64,000 bases of DNA from Cerioporus squamosus (taxonomy: Eukaryota; Basidiomycota; Agaricomycetes; Polyporales; Polyporaceae): assembly GCA_022592435.1 (NCBI GenBank), contig JABYQS010000117.1, positions 1-64,000 on the forward strand. The letters are read 5' to 3'. This document shows, in pieces, positions 34,929-47,729 of this stretch. The position numbers and the translations under genes are program-made. The stretch's first letter is position 1. Each line of letters starts with the position of its first letter. Below the pieces are notes generated by a model. That model worked only from the letters and a program-made list of their open reading frames with translations. It made no database searches and was not told where the DNA came from.

Positions 34929-35161
34929 TGCTCCACTCGGCACGGTCTGCTGTGCGCGGAACAGAGCTTCAAGTGTCCAGTGCCACGGACCGCAGGCGAC
35001 ACCGACGGACCTCAGAAGTTCGGACCCTTCAAGAATCTCTCATCAAGACGGGGTCCCCGACGAGCCGACGAGCCGAGGTCTCCGTGCATCTGTCGTGCGC
35101 GGGTTCTGCTGTGTGTGCGCGTGCTGCGCCTGCCATGGCCGTCTTCTGCGTCGATGGTTTC

Positions 35162-35182
35162 GGTATGCGGTATGCGGTATGC
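35162..35182. repeat. Tandem repeat (GGTATGC)3
   Basis: Three perfect 7-base units. Confidence 0.85.
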
Positions 35183-38100
35183 CAGTTACTCGCCAGCCGC
35201 GACATGGACATGAAGTGGCGGTGCGCGGTGCTTGAGGGTGCTGACCTCGGAGCACGTCCATGCGTAGCTGTCGCGTTCGGGTTACAGTATCACCCAGTCA
35301 CTGGTCAGCTCTCGGACAGGACAGGTTCTGACAGGTTGCGCAGATCACACAGGTGACAGCGCCGCTCGAATGTTCCGGTGTCGCTGACGACATGGCCCCC
35401 GAAGCACCTCGAGTCCACGTTGAACTCTGAAGTGGTAGTCTCCACGTACGTGAGCTGGCCACCCGCCAGAGTCAATTTCGCGTATGTTCCCGAGTTCAGC
35501 GCGACATACTCCGCTGGAGGCTGGCTGACGTCAGGTCTATCACTGTTACAGCTTCTTCTCTCCCCCCGGGCCCCAGGTCGACCGCGCCGCACCGTCCGAC
35601 ATTCTTCCTTCCACTCTCGACTATCGAATACAGTAATCCATCCCGGTGATCAACGTCAAGTGCATCAAGAACCTCCACCTAGGTCCAGAGATATCCGAGA
35701 AGCAAGCATCGCAGAAGAAGGCCCGACGTCGACGACGGAACTTAGCCAGATATCTCCTCACTTCCTGCGACTAAGTAGTAAGTACTTACTGAGTACTCCG
35801 ACTCTCAGGGCCTCCGAGTCTGACCTGCTGCGCCGCCATGACGTCATATCTCACGCACCGCCCGCCGTCCGCCCATCGACCGCCCTACCTCCCCTCCGCG
35901 TCGGACCTACACGGGCGCATTCACCGCACTCATGACGAAGCTACGAAGACCTCCGACGATCCGCGACGCGAACCTTGTCGCGCACCGCGCCCTCCTGAGC
36001 GATCCCCGTCGGGCAACCCCACTGCTGGCAAGCTTTGCTTATCACCCGCCGCCGCCCGCCGGGAACTTCCTGTCACAGCAAAGCGTGAGTGAACTTGACG
36101 CGAGGCGCAGTACGTATTCGTCCCTCCTGGCCTGGCACATCTGGACGACGGGCGACTCGGAGCAGCGCGGGTCAAGTCAAGGTGCCAGGTGGCAGCTCGG
36201 TCTCCACGGTCGGCGTTCGCGGTCTCAGGCTGCGCTGCCTTCACTTAGGGCGACGCTTCCCACCTCCAGGCTCCCGCCAATGCCACTCACGTACGGTGCT
36301 TCTACGGCTCTCGTAGGCATATCCGACGTCCGTCAGCCTCTCGATCACGAAACTCCGTCGGCGCATCCGTCTTCGTGCGGCTCCATGGTCCACGTCCCCG
36401 TCAAGCTTCAGTTGCAGACGTCAATCGGGATGCCGATCACGCTCTCAAGACCAAAACTCGAAGTGCCTGTTTCTTATATGAAGAGCGCCTCCCACCGCTG
36501 CCAGGATCTGCAGCACCGAGACTCTCTGCATCCAAGCGCTGTCATCCATTCGCCCGATGCTCTCAAGAGTCTCACCCACGGGTGACCGTTGCATTGATGC
36601 CGATTCGCCCATCGGTCGATCTCACGACGCGCCTCTCCCAGACAGGCCCGATTCTTGACACCCGCCTCTGCCACATGCCTCCTCGACGTGCGACCGTCGA
36701 CATGCCATGGCGCGATCAAGTTCGATCCAGCACGGTTCGCGGGGAAGCCCGACCCTTGATGCCTGTGCCTGCGGCTCAAGCCTCGCGTTGCTTAAAATCA
36801 GTCCGACTGCCGTCCACCCGCAGGCGACGGGAAGATATATGACATGGACCGTGGGTGCACGATACGCGGATGATGCTGCATCGCCCCTTCAATCAAGACG
36901 CAATTGACCGGCGGACGCCTTCCCATGGTCCGTCCTCTTCCTGCCACTTGCCTCTATACGCTCGGCCACGGTTGCAGCGTCCGGCGTCCATAGCTGACTG
37001 CGTCCTCGCGAGACTGACTGAGGAAATCACCGGCCCGTGGGAGCATGGGCTGAGGTCGCCAGGCTCCAGCTCGCGAGTCGCACTTGTGGCAAGCACGTAT
37101 GTACATGTACGTACGGCATATATCTGACGCGGTTGGTACATACATACCCTGACACTGACACCGCCTGCACAGACTTGCGCTCGACGCCCGGTGCCCAGTG
37201 CCCATAACATGCGTACGACTTCGCTTGCATCGGGCGCGCCGCCATCGGTCACGATGTCTCAAGCACTTACGCTGCGCACCACACAACGTGGATACCGTGC
37301 TGCTTGGGGAGGGGCAGATGATCTGGCGCATGACTCCATGACGTTCGAGTTCGTCCATCGGTCTCTCGCATTGATCTTGCTCACGCGCGGCGTTCCTAGC
37401 GAACATGTCCTCCACCTTGTCCTTTTCGGCTTGGGACCGTAGATGTAAGTTGAGTCAGACTTAGAGGTTGCGCCTTACTAACTGGGGCGCAACTGGTATG
37501 TAGTCGCGCCTTCATCCAGACAGAGACAGAGACTCGCGGAAGTACCGCTCTATTTGTCAGGAATGGTGAGTGCCCTCAGTCTCGCAGTAAAGGCTCCATC
37601 ACCCTAACTGGTCAATCCAGCGCTCCTTTGAGCCTTACTGTCCAGCGCGGATATCCCGGAAGGCCCAAGTCGGCTTCGCCGACCCCTCCACGTCCGTCGA
37701 CAAAAGGAAATACGACTCACGCTATCGCCCTGGCGGCTCGCGCCCACGACCATGCGCCCCGCTTCGCGCTCTTCGCACATCAGCGCCACGAAGTCGCGGA
37801 AGCTGTCGTTGGCACCCGTGGTCTGTGCGCCCGCTGGTCCGGCCAAACGACAAGCTTGCCTTCCATAAGTGGCTTTGATTCGAACCGCCGGCATGGTGGC
37901 AGGACCTTCGGTGCGTGCAGTCTCATCAGACGTTCCGAGTTGCGTTCAACTTCCGCTTCTCCTCCTATGTAGAGTATGCTGAAGCCTGCAGCTGTGGTCT
38001 GTCCTTCCCCCAGCCGCACCCGCAACCGCAATCTCCTCGTGTTGCCGTCATCCGGAGGGACCTGCAGCCAATGACTTGAGGTTCTCCGACGAGCCACAAC

Positions 38101-41100
38101 CTAAGCAACGCTCTAAGGCCGCTGTTTTGTCATCTGCCCCCCCTGCAGGGTGTGGGTGGTCTCTTCGCCGTAATTTTGCGTCCATGTCGGTGCTGCGTTC
38201 GATGTGACTGACGGACACATGTTCGCTTCTCTCAGACTGGTCGCTCGGTAGTCTCGAGAGGGCCAACCGGGGACCACGTACGCCCCAGCTGCACCTGCCA
38301 TGCGCCACTTTCGTTCCGTTGGTGCGTTTCTGACTCCGTGCGGTACATTCCCATGTTAGCTTTTGTTCCACCTTCCTGGCATAGTCTCTCGGCCGTGCCG
38401 CATTCTACGGCGACTGAAGGCGCAGAGCGTGAGAGCGTGCGCCTTCGGCCTCTGTCTTTGGCTCCACACGCTACCAACGGACGCCCTCTCTCCCCCACCT
38501 TCTCGCATCACACACCCCGTCGCTCTCTGCGAGAGACCGCGCTGAACGTCCTCACGCTCACATTCACGCCGCCAATCCGGACATACCGTGGACCGTGCGG
38601 CGTGGATCAATCAGAGGATTCGACGCGAAGATTCCAGGAAGGGCGCAGTGCCTCCACTTCCATCCTACCCTGCACGAGACCTTGACAGATGGGATGCACA
38701 TTGCAGATGCAGCACGCAGAGACGACGAGACCATCGCGTTTCACGTTGAAGGCAAGGAGCGTGCGGGGCCTGTGATCAAGAACACCGACTGGAATGCATG
38801 TCGACAATTATGTCGCCTGCTCATGTGCGACTGAGATCAGACATGCTGCCCGCGTCCGCCGCCGACGCCGCCTGGACCCATATGCACCTATCACGGTTTC
38901 ACCTATCCTCGCGTCCTCGGCTGACACTTCACGTCGTTGTGCACCGTCGTGGCTACATGACTCCTTTGCGCAGCGAATGTACATCGTGCATGAACACAAG
39001 ACTCGCCACGAGATCCGTCTTGGGTTTGGGGTATTTCCAGCGCGTGCGAGGGCCCTGATGTTCTTGTGTTCTGTCTGCTCCTGAGAATCTTGGGGAGAGG
39101 CTCTTGAGTTTAGTGGTACTACTAGGCAGGCCGAGCCTCCTGTCTCTGTTCCATAAACAAACCATCCTCATTCCCTGTATGTACGAACTTGCTGGACTTG
39201 TCGAAGATCCGGTCCGAATGAACATCTAGACTCGGTCCCAGAGTCGGCATCGTGACTCAGCCACTCTATTCAAGCTCCGATGACTCACGTCACTATGTGT
39301 CAGTGGGACCGACTTACTCCGTTCAAACCCCGCGAGCGCTCCAGCACAGCATGCAGTCTTTTGCTTCCGTCCATCCTCCGTGAGCGAGCGGCCCATCGCA
39401 GAACCCAAAACTCCCTGAAACTCGGAAATTTTGTCGATGGTTCTGTCAGCCGTTCATGTTAGAATGCGTGGAACGCCGGGGTAGAGGAGTTTGTGCTTCC
39501 TGGCCCAGGTACGCCGGAACCTTGCACTTCGTCTCCGCATAGAGCGAATCATTATTCACTCCTGCTGACTCTCCGTAAATCTTATACAGGGACTAACTTA
39601 CTGCGCTGCGGAACGAGGTTATGCAAGCCTCTTTCCGCAGTCAGCGATGCACCCTGGTGGAATATATGGCGCGACATTCCTGCGAGAGTCGCATCGAATG
39701 ACAATCGTGCTCGCGAGAAGGTCCGTCCTTGCTGTACATCGTCCTGCGCAGTTCTCTGTGTCTGTTAAGCTCCTTGGCATGTTGAATTGAAGAGTCTGTG
39801 TATGCTCATCCCACACCTTCGATCCACGCCGCTGCGCAACTTACGCACCCGGGATGCTGTGTAGCGGGGCGGGTCAGTGACGCGGTCCAATCTTGCCATG
39901 TGGACTCACGACGAAACATAGTCAGTCGTCTTGCATGCTACTTGTTCAGGACGACCCCCGGATGGTGTGACTCAAGGAGACGGTCTCGATTCGAGCAACA
40001 AAAGTGCATGTTGACTCGCGCTGCTGTGACTTAGGCGATGCAGTTCATCCGTCGATGCTTGTGGACATGCGGCTGAGGAGCAGTCCTCGTGCCTTCATTG
40101 TACGATTTGCACAATAGGAGGATACTTATCTGGCTTCATGCTGCCCGATCCCTCTAGTCTTGCTGGTCTTGGGAGGTCTTGGGGCAATGCTTCCCCACAT
40201 TCATGGGGCCGCCGCGTAGTTTTTCAGGCCCTATTTCATGAGACATGAAGCTCGCTTCTTGCAGGGCGTCCATGTCATATGTACGTTTCCGAGCGCAAGA
40301 ATGGAGCTGCAGCGTTTCACTGGCCAGTTGTAAGTAACCGCCCAACCTGCGTCTATCGCAGGGCGTTCAGTAGGATGCCGCCCCTGGGCGCTCAGATTGA
40401 GATCGGATCCGGGGAGTCTCGAGCAGGGAAGGCTAGGGAAGGCAGCAAGGTGCGTGGGTTAGCACTCAGCAGCCCCAGGCCATCCACGAGCGTCCATCGA
40501 TGTGCAAGTCGCCATCATCAAGGACCGCCTGCCCGTGCTGACTTGTTTGTCCGCGGTTGATCGCTGTTCCAGGTATGTATCAGATATTCGCCGCCACACC
40601 GACCACAGCGGGCTCCCATACTGAGCGCATTCGGCCTAGGTGACTCCCGACGTTTCACATCGTGACCGTCTCCGGCCCGACCCTCCAAGCTACGGCCCAA
40701 TTGGCCCTCTGGTCCTTCACGTCTACCCGTTATCGTCTCCGCTGGCTGTTACAAACCGCAACATCAGATCAGAACACACCGGCGCAGTACGTGCGTGTAT
40801 AGTGACATATCAAGTATCCGCCGGTCGGTCGGGCGGACGGCTCACTCGCACGGTGGTCTTCGGACTCTTCTCAGCAGTCATCGTTATGCAATCGCGCAGT
40901 CTCCGATGCGGTACTAATCGGGCAGATTGACTCTATGGCGGTGAGTACATAGTTGCCCTAAGCGGCTTCTTTGACGATGACGCCATCCTTATGCCACAGG
41001 TTCTCAGCTCTCTTCAACGCGGACGAGAGTTTGACTTCGACCAAGCTCTGAACTCCAGTACACAGCCCCATCTCGACGGAGTTAGGAACAATGCACTCTG

Positions 41101-44100
41101 TTCGTCCTGGGGCTGACGTCAGGCATATACGGTTCACTCGCGATAGACGTTCATCACACCAGGTCGAGCGTCGGACTCGGTTGCCTACTTGAGGTTTCGT
41201 GCGTACCTCAGCAGTCATTGAGTCAGATCTATTCCCATCTGAGTGCTTCGCCGGGACCAGCGACTATGTGCCATGCTGATTCTTCTCTCCCCGAGATTCC
41301 TACGATCTTCCTATCAGAGCGAGTGCAGGATAAGAGAGGTCATCGGGCGTGCCTAGGACGTACTCGCACTCAAACCATCGTAGCAAGTTAGACCCAGGGA
41401 GCCACGCTTCGCTGAATGCTGCGGGGAGACAACTGCTCCGCCTCCTTGACAGCTCGGTGGCGCTTGTGATGTCTATAGTTCCGTCGAGCTCCATGGTCGT
41501 AGGGTGAGTCCTTCATACTGTTGTCACTGGTGTCGTATGCTGTCGACCGTGGAGAGTATCATGCACTTGCATAATGTATGATCATCTCTCCTTTCCATGA
41601 GACCAGGGGGATCGCGCCGGAGCGCAAGCTTCGAGTAGGAGCGATGACTGACACCGCGACGTTGGTGGTGCATTACATGTGACATTCGGTGCGAATCGCA
41701 CAAGTGACAAGTATCCGGAAGCCGAAGCCTTCGTCGATGTGAAGCGAAGTCTGGAGAGCGCGGTCATGCACATGGTCTACCAACCCACATACGACAGAAA
41801 CCCCCATAGGCCGTACATCTCGTCTATTGCCTTCCCGCGATTGACTGTCCTCGCTTCTAGCCCGTCACGATCTCGATGCACGTATAAGGTGCAATCATTC
41901 TGCGTTGATGCCTCTAACCCACATCGACTCTTCTGCTAGTCTTGCTACCATCGCTCAACATACTATGTAGGGGCTAGACCGCCACTCAGCCTAACCTGGC
42001 GGCTTCTTGTTGATATCGATCTCCTTGTTCTCTCTCTCTCCTCGTATCCATGCTCCAGCATGTGTTCCATCACAGCTCGCTGTGATCCCAGCTACTGCTA
42101 GCGCAATCATCATGGCTGCCATGGCCAGCCCCCATGAAGGCAAGCACATTGTTTGTTCTGCTGCGATCGCCCAAACGCTGACCACTTCGATATCTATCAT
42201 GCAGGCCGACAGATGCTATGTCTGTCCCGTTAACAGCTCCCAGCTGGATCCACAAACGTTTGCATACACAGTGAGATGCGTGTCTACATTCCTCTCTCAG
42301 GATCCTCTTTGTTTGCGCATGTGGGCCGGCATATTAGGGTTTTGGACCTCGTCCAGCCCTGCGGGCGGGTCGGCATACCAGACCGCGCACAATTGCAATT
42401 TAGCTCTTCTGCGGAGCCACTGTGGGCGTCCTAGTATCGTAGGACATCAACATCAACGCGGAAGTAGCAGGATTCGACGGTCCCTCGCCACTATCGCGGA
42501 CAATCCAGGGGGTACTAGGAAATGGAAGACCAGGCCCGCGAGTCGGCGCTGGCGCGCGCCCGACCATGACGATGTGCTTGTTGTTCTGCTCTCGGTATGG
42601 TTTGTACTCGTACGCGTCTCTCTTGCCTTGGTTGTATCGAATACACATGCCTCCGACGTCCGTTTCTGATGAGCCGTGTGTGCGCTGAAGTGCTATGAAA
42701 CAAGTGCGACTAGTCGCTGAGAACAAGAGCGCCATCGCGGGCACAATCATGGCGGCAATATGCCGGTCGTGGGTGGCTCAGAGCCTCATGTTCGAATCGA
42801 AGGGCTTCTAGCTCCCGCCGCGGAGTCGGCCAAGCTTCGACTGGCGCGCACTACCATCCGCGAATCCGCCGTTTCAGTGAGCAGCGGGACTGCGGGGGCC
42901 CGCCGGTCCCCGGGACCCATATCGCGTCCGGGCAGTGGGACATCCGATCTCAGCCAACATCTCTGTGGGACTCGGAGACGTATGGCAAGGAGGTTAAGTC
43001 GGCACCCAAAAGATACGATTGTGCCACCCGCAGCGAGCCTTCGTGCAGCATCTTCGGAGCGACGGGCCTGGGCAGCTGCCCCGTCGCATGATCTGCACAC
43101 GCCCGGACTGGCCTTCCGAGGTCTTCATTTCCTTCGAATCGTGGAACGTCCCGGCCCTGCTGCCACAGTGTGCGGAGCGACGGAGAGCCCATATGTACGC
43201 CGTGCTTCATGATCGCGGGCTCCGAATGCGTGCAGCGTGTGTGCCGTCCTTGTCGTCTGCCTTCACAGATAGACAAAGAGAACAAAGACCACGATTCGAA
43301 CGTGTTGACGCCGACGCTTCCCCGGCCGCTGAACCGCAAGGTGCGGCCATACGCCTGTAGGCTGCAGTGTCCTAGGGTCGCAGTGCCTCTCCTGGGTATG
43401 ACGGTGCTTCGGTTGGGTTCTTATCACGAAGGTTCGTGCCGGAGAGCTCTCGATGAACGGGGGCGGCGCTGCTCGTGTGGGTATGGTTCGTCCTCAGCCC
43501 GGGTCTAGGCTTACAAACGCGTGGCACAAGCTTCGTCCAGGGTCCACTACCAAGACCCAAGACAACTTACGGCCCACGTTGCTATAGACCCTGGAACTTT
43601 GCCTAGGACAGGTCGGACCTGCTACGATGACTTGCGCTAGACGAATGGGATACTCTGCTGACCTGTGTGACGAGCTCGTCGGGGCGAAAGTCGGACCGTT
43701 TGTGCCCAGTCTGAGGTGCCCGAGCCACCCAATCTTCCTTTGACTGCGGTACTCCGAGAGCGACCGCAGTGGTTGCACGGCTTCCCATAGTCCCAGTCTT
43801 GCATGATGCCCTAGGTGGGGACCGACCCCCTTCGAACCTGCCACTAGCCTGCGAGTCCGGGAGGGGAGTCCGTATACGCCTGGAACGGCCCGTAAGTAGC
43901 GTGGAACTCGTGTCCCGCGGACTTCGAACCAGGGACCGAAGGCTCCTGCTCGCGAATCGCGCAAATAGGTTCCGCCCCGGAAGGGAGAGCTGGCTTCAGA
44001 AGATACCGGGTGCCCTCGCGAAGGGTTCCCACAGGGCGCACTGCAAAGGGCCCTTGATGCGCACGGACGCGACGCCCCGAAGGCGTACAAAGTCACCGAA

Positions 44101-44421
44101 GGCCGCAATAGCACCACCACTGGCGGGCCTAGTGCCCCGGACTACGGAAGTCCCGCAGATTGAAGGTGGAGATCTAATGTCAGCGAAGCACCCTCTCCCA
44201 CCTCATTGGCTCCCGGAGAAGGTGGAGTGCGTACCGGGGCACCAGCACTGTGGCATCTGGACCTTGGAACATTGCTCGCACGTTTCTTCTGTGCATTGCC
44301 AACAGTTGGCGGCCGTGTACCGCACCCTGACCAGCACGCTGAAACGGAAAGAGGATAGGCATTGTGCGTGAAGCAATGAGACATACAGCGTGAATGCCGG
44401 ACGAGATGGGTGTGGTCCATC

Positions 44422-46915
44422 TCATCCCTCCACCAGCCGTGCGCCACCCTTATCGACCATGAGGCGGATGCGATCGCCCGCGTCGACATCCTTGAACTGT
44501 GCATGCATTTCAGTGGCCGGCGACACAAAGGATACCCATGCACAGGGACGCGCAGGGGGAGACGCCCCAAAAGACCACGTACCGTAAGTTCCCGTGTGCG
44601 GTGCAGGCTCTCGATCTCGTCCACTCTGTCTCGGACACTCTCCAAAAGCTCGTCGAACCCTTCTTCCGCGACTACCTCTTCCGCAGCGTGGAGGATCAGC
44701 AGAGAATCGGGCGAGACGTCGTGGTTGATCTGCGGGGGCCACAACGGGTAAGCGGGACTTCTAGCCAGAGCCATCGCGGAAAAGACTCACGTCGATGGCG
44801 ATGATGTTCTTGCGGTCAAGGTCTACGGCGTTTTCCAGGTAAGGCGAGTGCACCGACGACACGAAGACCGAGGACGAGATACTCACCGTCCATGTAATCC
44901 GGGCGGGTCATGATCTGCCGACACTCATACTGCGACGCGGCAAGAAACGTTAGTGACTTCGGCGCGCTCCGAACCACGGGCACGCACGTAGGAAATGCGA
45001 GGCATCGGTAGGTTGTCCAAGTCGTCCTGGGTCGCTTCACCGCGCTCGATCGCCCCCTTCACCCTGTCGACGTCCTCCTTGCGCCTCTTCACGAACTCCC
45101 GGAGAAGCAACCACGAGCACGACGACCACTTCTGCTCGTCCATCACGTCGTCGTCGCAGTCCGGGATAAGTCCGATCTGGCTGAGCAGCCACGCTTTCTC
45201 CACGGCCAGCATGTGCTTCGCGTGCTTGACCATGTCTGCTGCCCTGCACACCTTGCCGAGGAAGGTGAGGCGGCCGCCGACGACCTGCACGACCTCCTTG
45301 ACTTCTTCAAGAGTGGCCTTCTTCCGGTGCGCGTTCATTCGGATGCGCATCCCCGCGGTCAGTGCGTCTTTAGGAGAGAGATCGTAGACAGAGACGACGT
45401 GCATCCTGCTAGCATTCTTGCCTGCACTCCAAATAAGTGTCGCTTTGAGACGGCAGAAAGCAGGAAGAGACGTACGCATGACGAAGAAGGGCCAGAAGTC
45501 ATCACTATACTGTATTAGTGAGAGACGATCGAATGGGCGGCCACGAAGTGGCTACGCACCTACTAAAGACCATCGTCAAGATGCCTAGGTAGATCAATCA
45601 GGAGGCTGCACGGCTTGGAGGAGCACCACCTACCACTTGCAGCCCACCCTTCCGCCCGTTGCTGGAACTGAAGCAGCATGTTCCTGCCGGCATCATCGTG
45701 GTTGAAGTAGTGCACATTGTTTAGAACGAGGATAAGCGGCTTCCCAGTCTTTTGCGCGTGGCGGAGGGCGACCTTCTCAAGCTTGTTCAACGCTGAACGG
45801 CAAAGCACGCATGAGCACTTGATTGATCGCCATAACAGAGACGACTACATACCACGCTCGATGTCAAGCGCGGGACCGCCTGAGGAGCACATGACCACCG
45901 TAAGTCCGCAGAATGAACAGACTACGCTTGATGATTACCTTCGCGCGGATCCCTCCTCTGAAACAGACCGGTCTGCGTGTCCTCGTTGAACTCATAGTTC
46001 AAGGCCTTGCCCAGTCGAAGGCGGAAGACTTCCAGATCGGGATGCGCATCGCACATTGCGACACCCTCAGCTTGCACGGCCTGCATAGCATCCAGGACCA
46101 TCGTCGTCTTCCCCGTTCCCTGCATGCGACATGCGGTGAGTGTACGACGTTGCGCAATATCCTATAGATTCACCTTGGGACCGAGAAGAACGAAGTAGTG
46201 CCCGACCTCGTTGCCTTGAATAATGCGGTCTATCAGGTCTTGTTCCGATCGTCGTAGGTGCTGCGTCCACGGCCCGTCCAAGTCCCAGTCCAGCTCTTCC
46301 TCGGTCCGAGATGTGGGTTGTTGTTGTTGGCTGCGCTTCCTCGACGGTTGCTTCGCTAGCTCAAGCGCGGGATCATAGCCTGCAGCGAAGGCCTTTTCAA
46401 TCTAGTGAGTGCGTTTAGTACATTTAGCTACCTCACAGTCTCCGGGAAACCAACAAGGCGGAGAGTGGAACCATAGACGTTCAAGTTGCGCGTACCTTCC
46501 AAAGAACGTTCTCCTTGTACCACGCCATATATACGACACCACCAGCAAACACTGTCAATTCGTCAGGCACTTTCCAGGTACGTTTGACTAGCCTAGCGGA
46601 CTCACAAACCGCTACGCCGAAAACTGTGGTCAGTACGGCATCTCGGACTCCGCTGCCGCCACCGCCACCAAATCCCGGGCTATTGAAACCTATCGAGGGA
46701 CCGACAGGTGAAGAAGGCAGCTCTCCGTGAACAGCCTCGGCTTGAGCCTTTGGAAGCAGAATACCCTCCGGTTTGTTCTGGCTGCGCGGTGGAGGGCGGT
46801 CAGAAGCGTCAGTCAGGAACCGGATGCGGGATTCGCGGTGACGTTGCATCCACGTTCCCAACTTGGTTCGGGGCACTGCATTCAACAGTGTGCGTCGAAC
46901 CGGGGCAGAGAGCAT
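44422..46915 (-). CDS. Mitochondrial AAA+ / P-loop ATPase (uncharacterised)
   Basis: The start at 46915 gives an Arg-rich, mitochondrial presequence-like N-terminus (MLSAPVRRTLLNAVPRTK, RHRESRIRF). A Gly-rich linker and a single membrane-segment-like stretch near VPDELTVFAGGVVYMAWY follow. A Walker A motif is in MQGTGKTTMVLDAMQAVQAE, a Walker B-like LILVLNNVHYFNHDD comes next, then an Arg-containing GRNMLLQFQQRAEGWAASG. A helical C-terminal domain (ADMVKHAKHMLAVEKAWLLS, WLLLREFVKRRKEDVDR) continues through small exons: YECRQIMTRPDYMD, LDRKNIIAID, INHDVSPDSLLILHAAEEVV, and a last exon FKDVDAGDRIRLMVDKGGAR ending at the stop 44422-44424. At least eight exons. The specific function is not known to me; an inner-membrane ATPase is an inference from the presequence plus one hydrophobic segment. 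Confidence 0.75.
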
Positions 46916-47671
46916 ATTCTCGAGATCAGCTGAACATGAAACAACGAAAGAGAGTTGTTAGGAGGAAATAATTGGGGCTCGAGGAGGGAGGAGGAAGAGG
47001 TATGTACTGGCGGGCTATGTTTCGCCGGCGGCGGATCCCTGCACAGCCCAAGCATACATGAGCGCCTACTGCCGCCAAGCCTCTCATCGCTCTCGAGCGG
47101 TACAGTGTACTATACTACTTCCTTCCACATCATCACTTCCAACCAGCCTGCGCCTTGCGTTATGTCGATGAGCGCACTATGGCTTGCTAGAGGTCTCCGA
47201 TAACCACGCATAAAGCTCAAGACTATACAGACGGTGTCGCGTTGGTGCCAGCTCAACGACTCGGACGCGCAGACTCTTCAGAGGCGCCATCTTCAGGACT
47301 TTGTTGCTGTAGCATTCAAGTTGGACCTCGAGGTCTTCAGCGATGTCGCTGTTCTGGTTCAATATCGCAAACACTACTCGAGCTTCAAGCTCTACGTCTG
47401 ACCAGTAATGCCAGTCACTCTGCATCCGAGTATCCACGTCACTGACGCTTTGCAGGTGGTTGCAGTTTGTTATCGATTCCAGTCATGTCCATACTACGCA
47501 TAATATCGTACACATACGTTGTGTCACCGCACCCGGACCACCACAGCAACTGCGTGATTGATGCGCCGCCTGCCGGTCATACCTCCGCTTGAACGATCAA
47601 TGCTTGCTTTGTGCGCTTGGGCCCCGCCTGCGATCGTCCAAAGCTTCGTCCCATATACACTGGCCTTAGCG
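46916..47671. other. Divergent intergenic region between the ATPase and cyclin copy 2
   Basis: Contains the small minus-strand frame listed separately and, at its right end, the cyclin copy 2 promoter (pyrimidine-rich GTCATACCTCC..., TTTGTGCGCTTGGG...). Part of this block is repeated upstream of cyclin copy 3. Confidence 0.5.
47177..47437 (-). CDS. Small uncharacterised open frame, possible gene or exon
   Basis: 86 codons, MDTRMQSDWHYWSDVELEA ending LYAWLSETSSKP. The middle (VVFAILNQNSDIAEDLEVQL) has balanced composition and looks more protein-like than surrounding frames. No family recognised and no flanking exons found. It could be the remnant of a larger gene. Confidence 0.3.
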   Translation of the reverse strand: MDTRMQSDWHYWSDVELEARVVFAILNQNSDIAEDLEVQLECYSNKVLKMAPLKSLRVRVVELAPTRHRLYSLELYAWLSETSSKP

Positions 47672-47679
47672 TATAAAAG
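47672..47679 (+). promoter_or_regulatory. TATA box of cyclin copy 2
   Basis: TATAAAAG sits 58 bases before the ATG. The same box and the same 58-base spacing occur at cyclin copy 3. Confidence 0.75.
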
Positions 47680-47729
47680 CACTCGCAAGAGGTGGGTCTT
47701 GAAGAATCTCATCGTTCTCGTCTTCCTCC

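Larger units (their letters stand above)
30722..44421. other. 13.7-kb gene-poor region, no confidently supported gene
   Basis: The first 1.5 kb is C/T-rich and probably the promoter and leader of cyclin copy 1. The rest has numerous overlapping frames (up to 388 codons at 31961-33127, -) with skewed Arg/Pro/Ser content and mirrored counterparts, but no domains. Simple tandem repeats and one protein-like tail are listed separately. Around 42.0-42.75 kb the minus strand has hydrophobic pieces (LAMAAMMIALAVAGITA, IVPAMALLFSAT) that could be remains of a membrane protein; I could not build a gene. AGTAAGT/TAAGTAC motifs recur (33510, 35770). Confidence 0.4.

Noticed and set aside
43494..44120. 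208-codon minus-strand open frame and tRNA-like T-arm near 43920
   Set aside because: Composition is Arg/Ser/Pro-skewed. The GGTTCGAA stretch has no matching D arm or acceptor stem.
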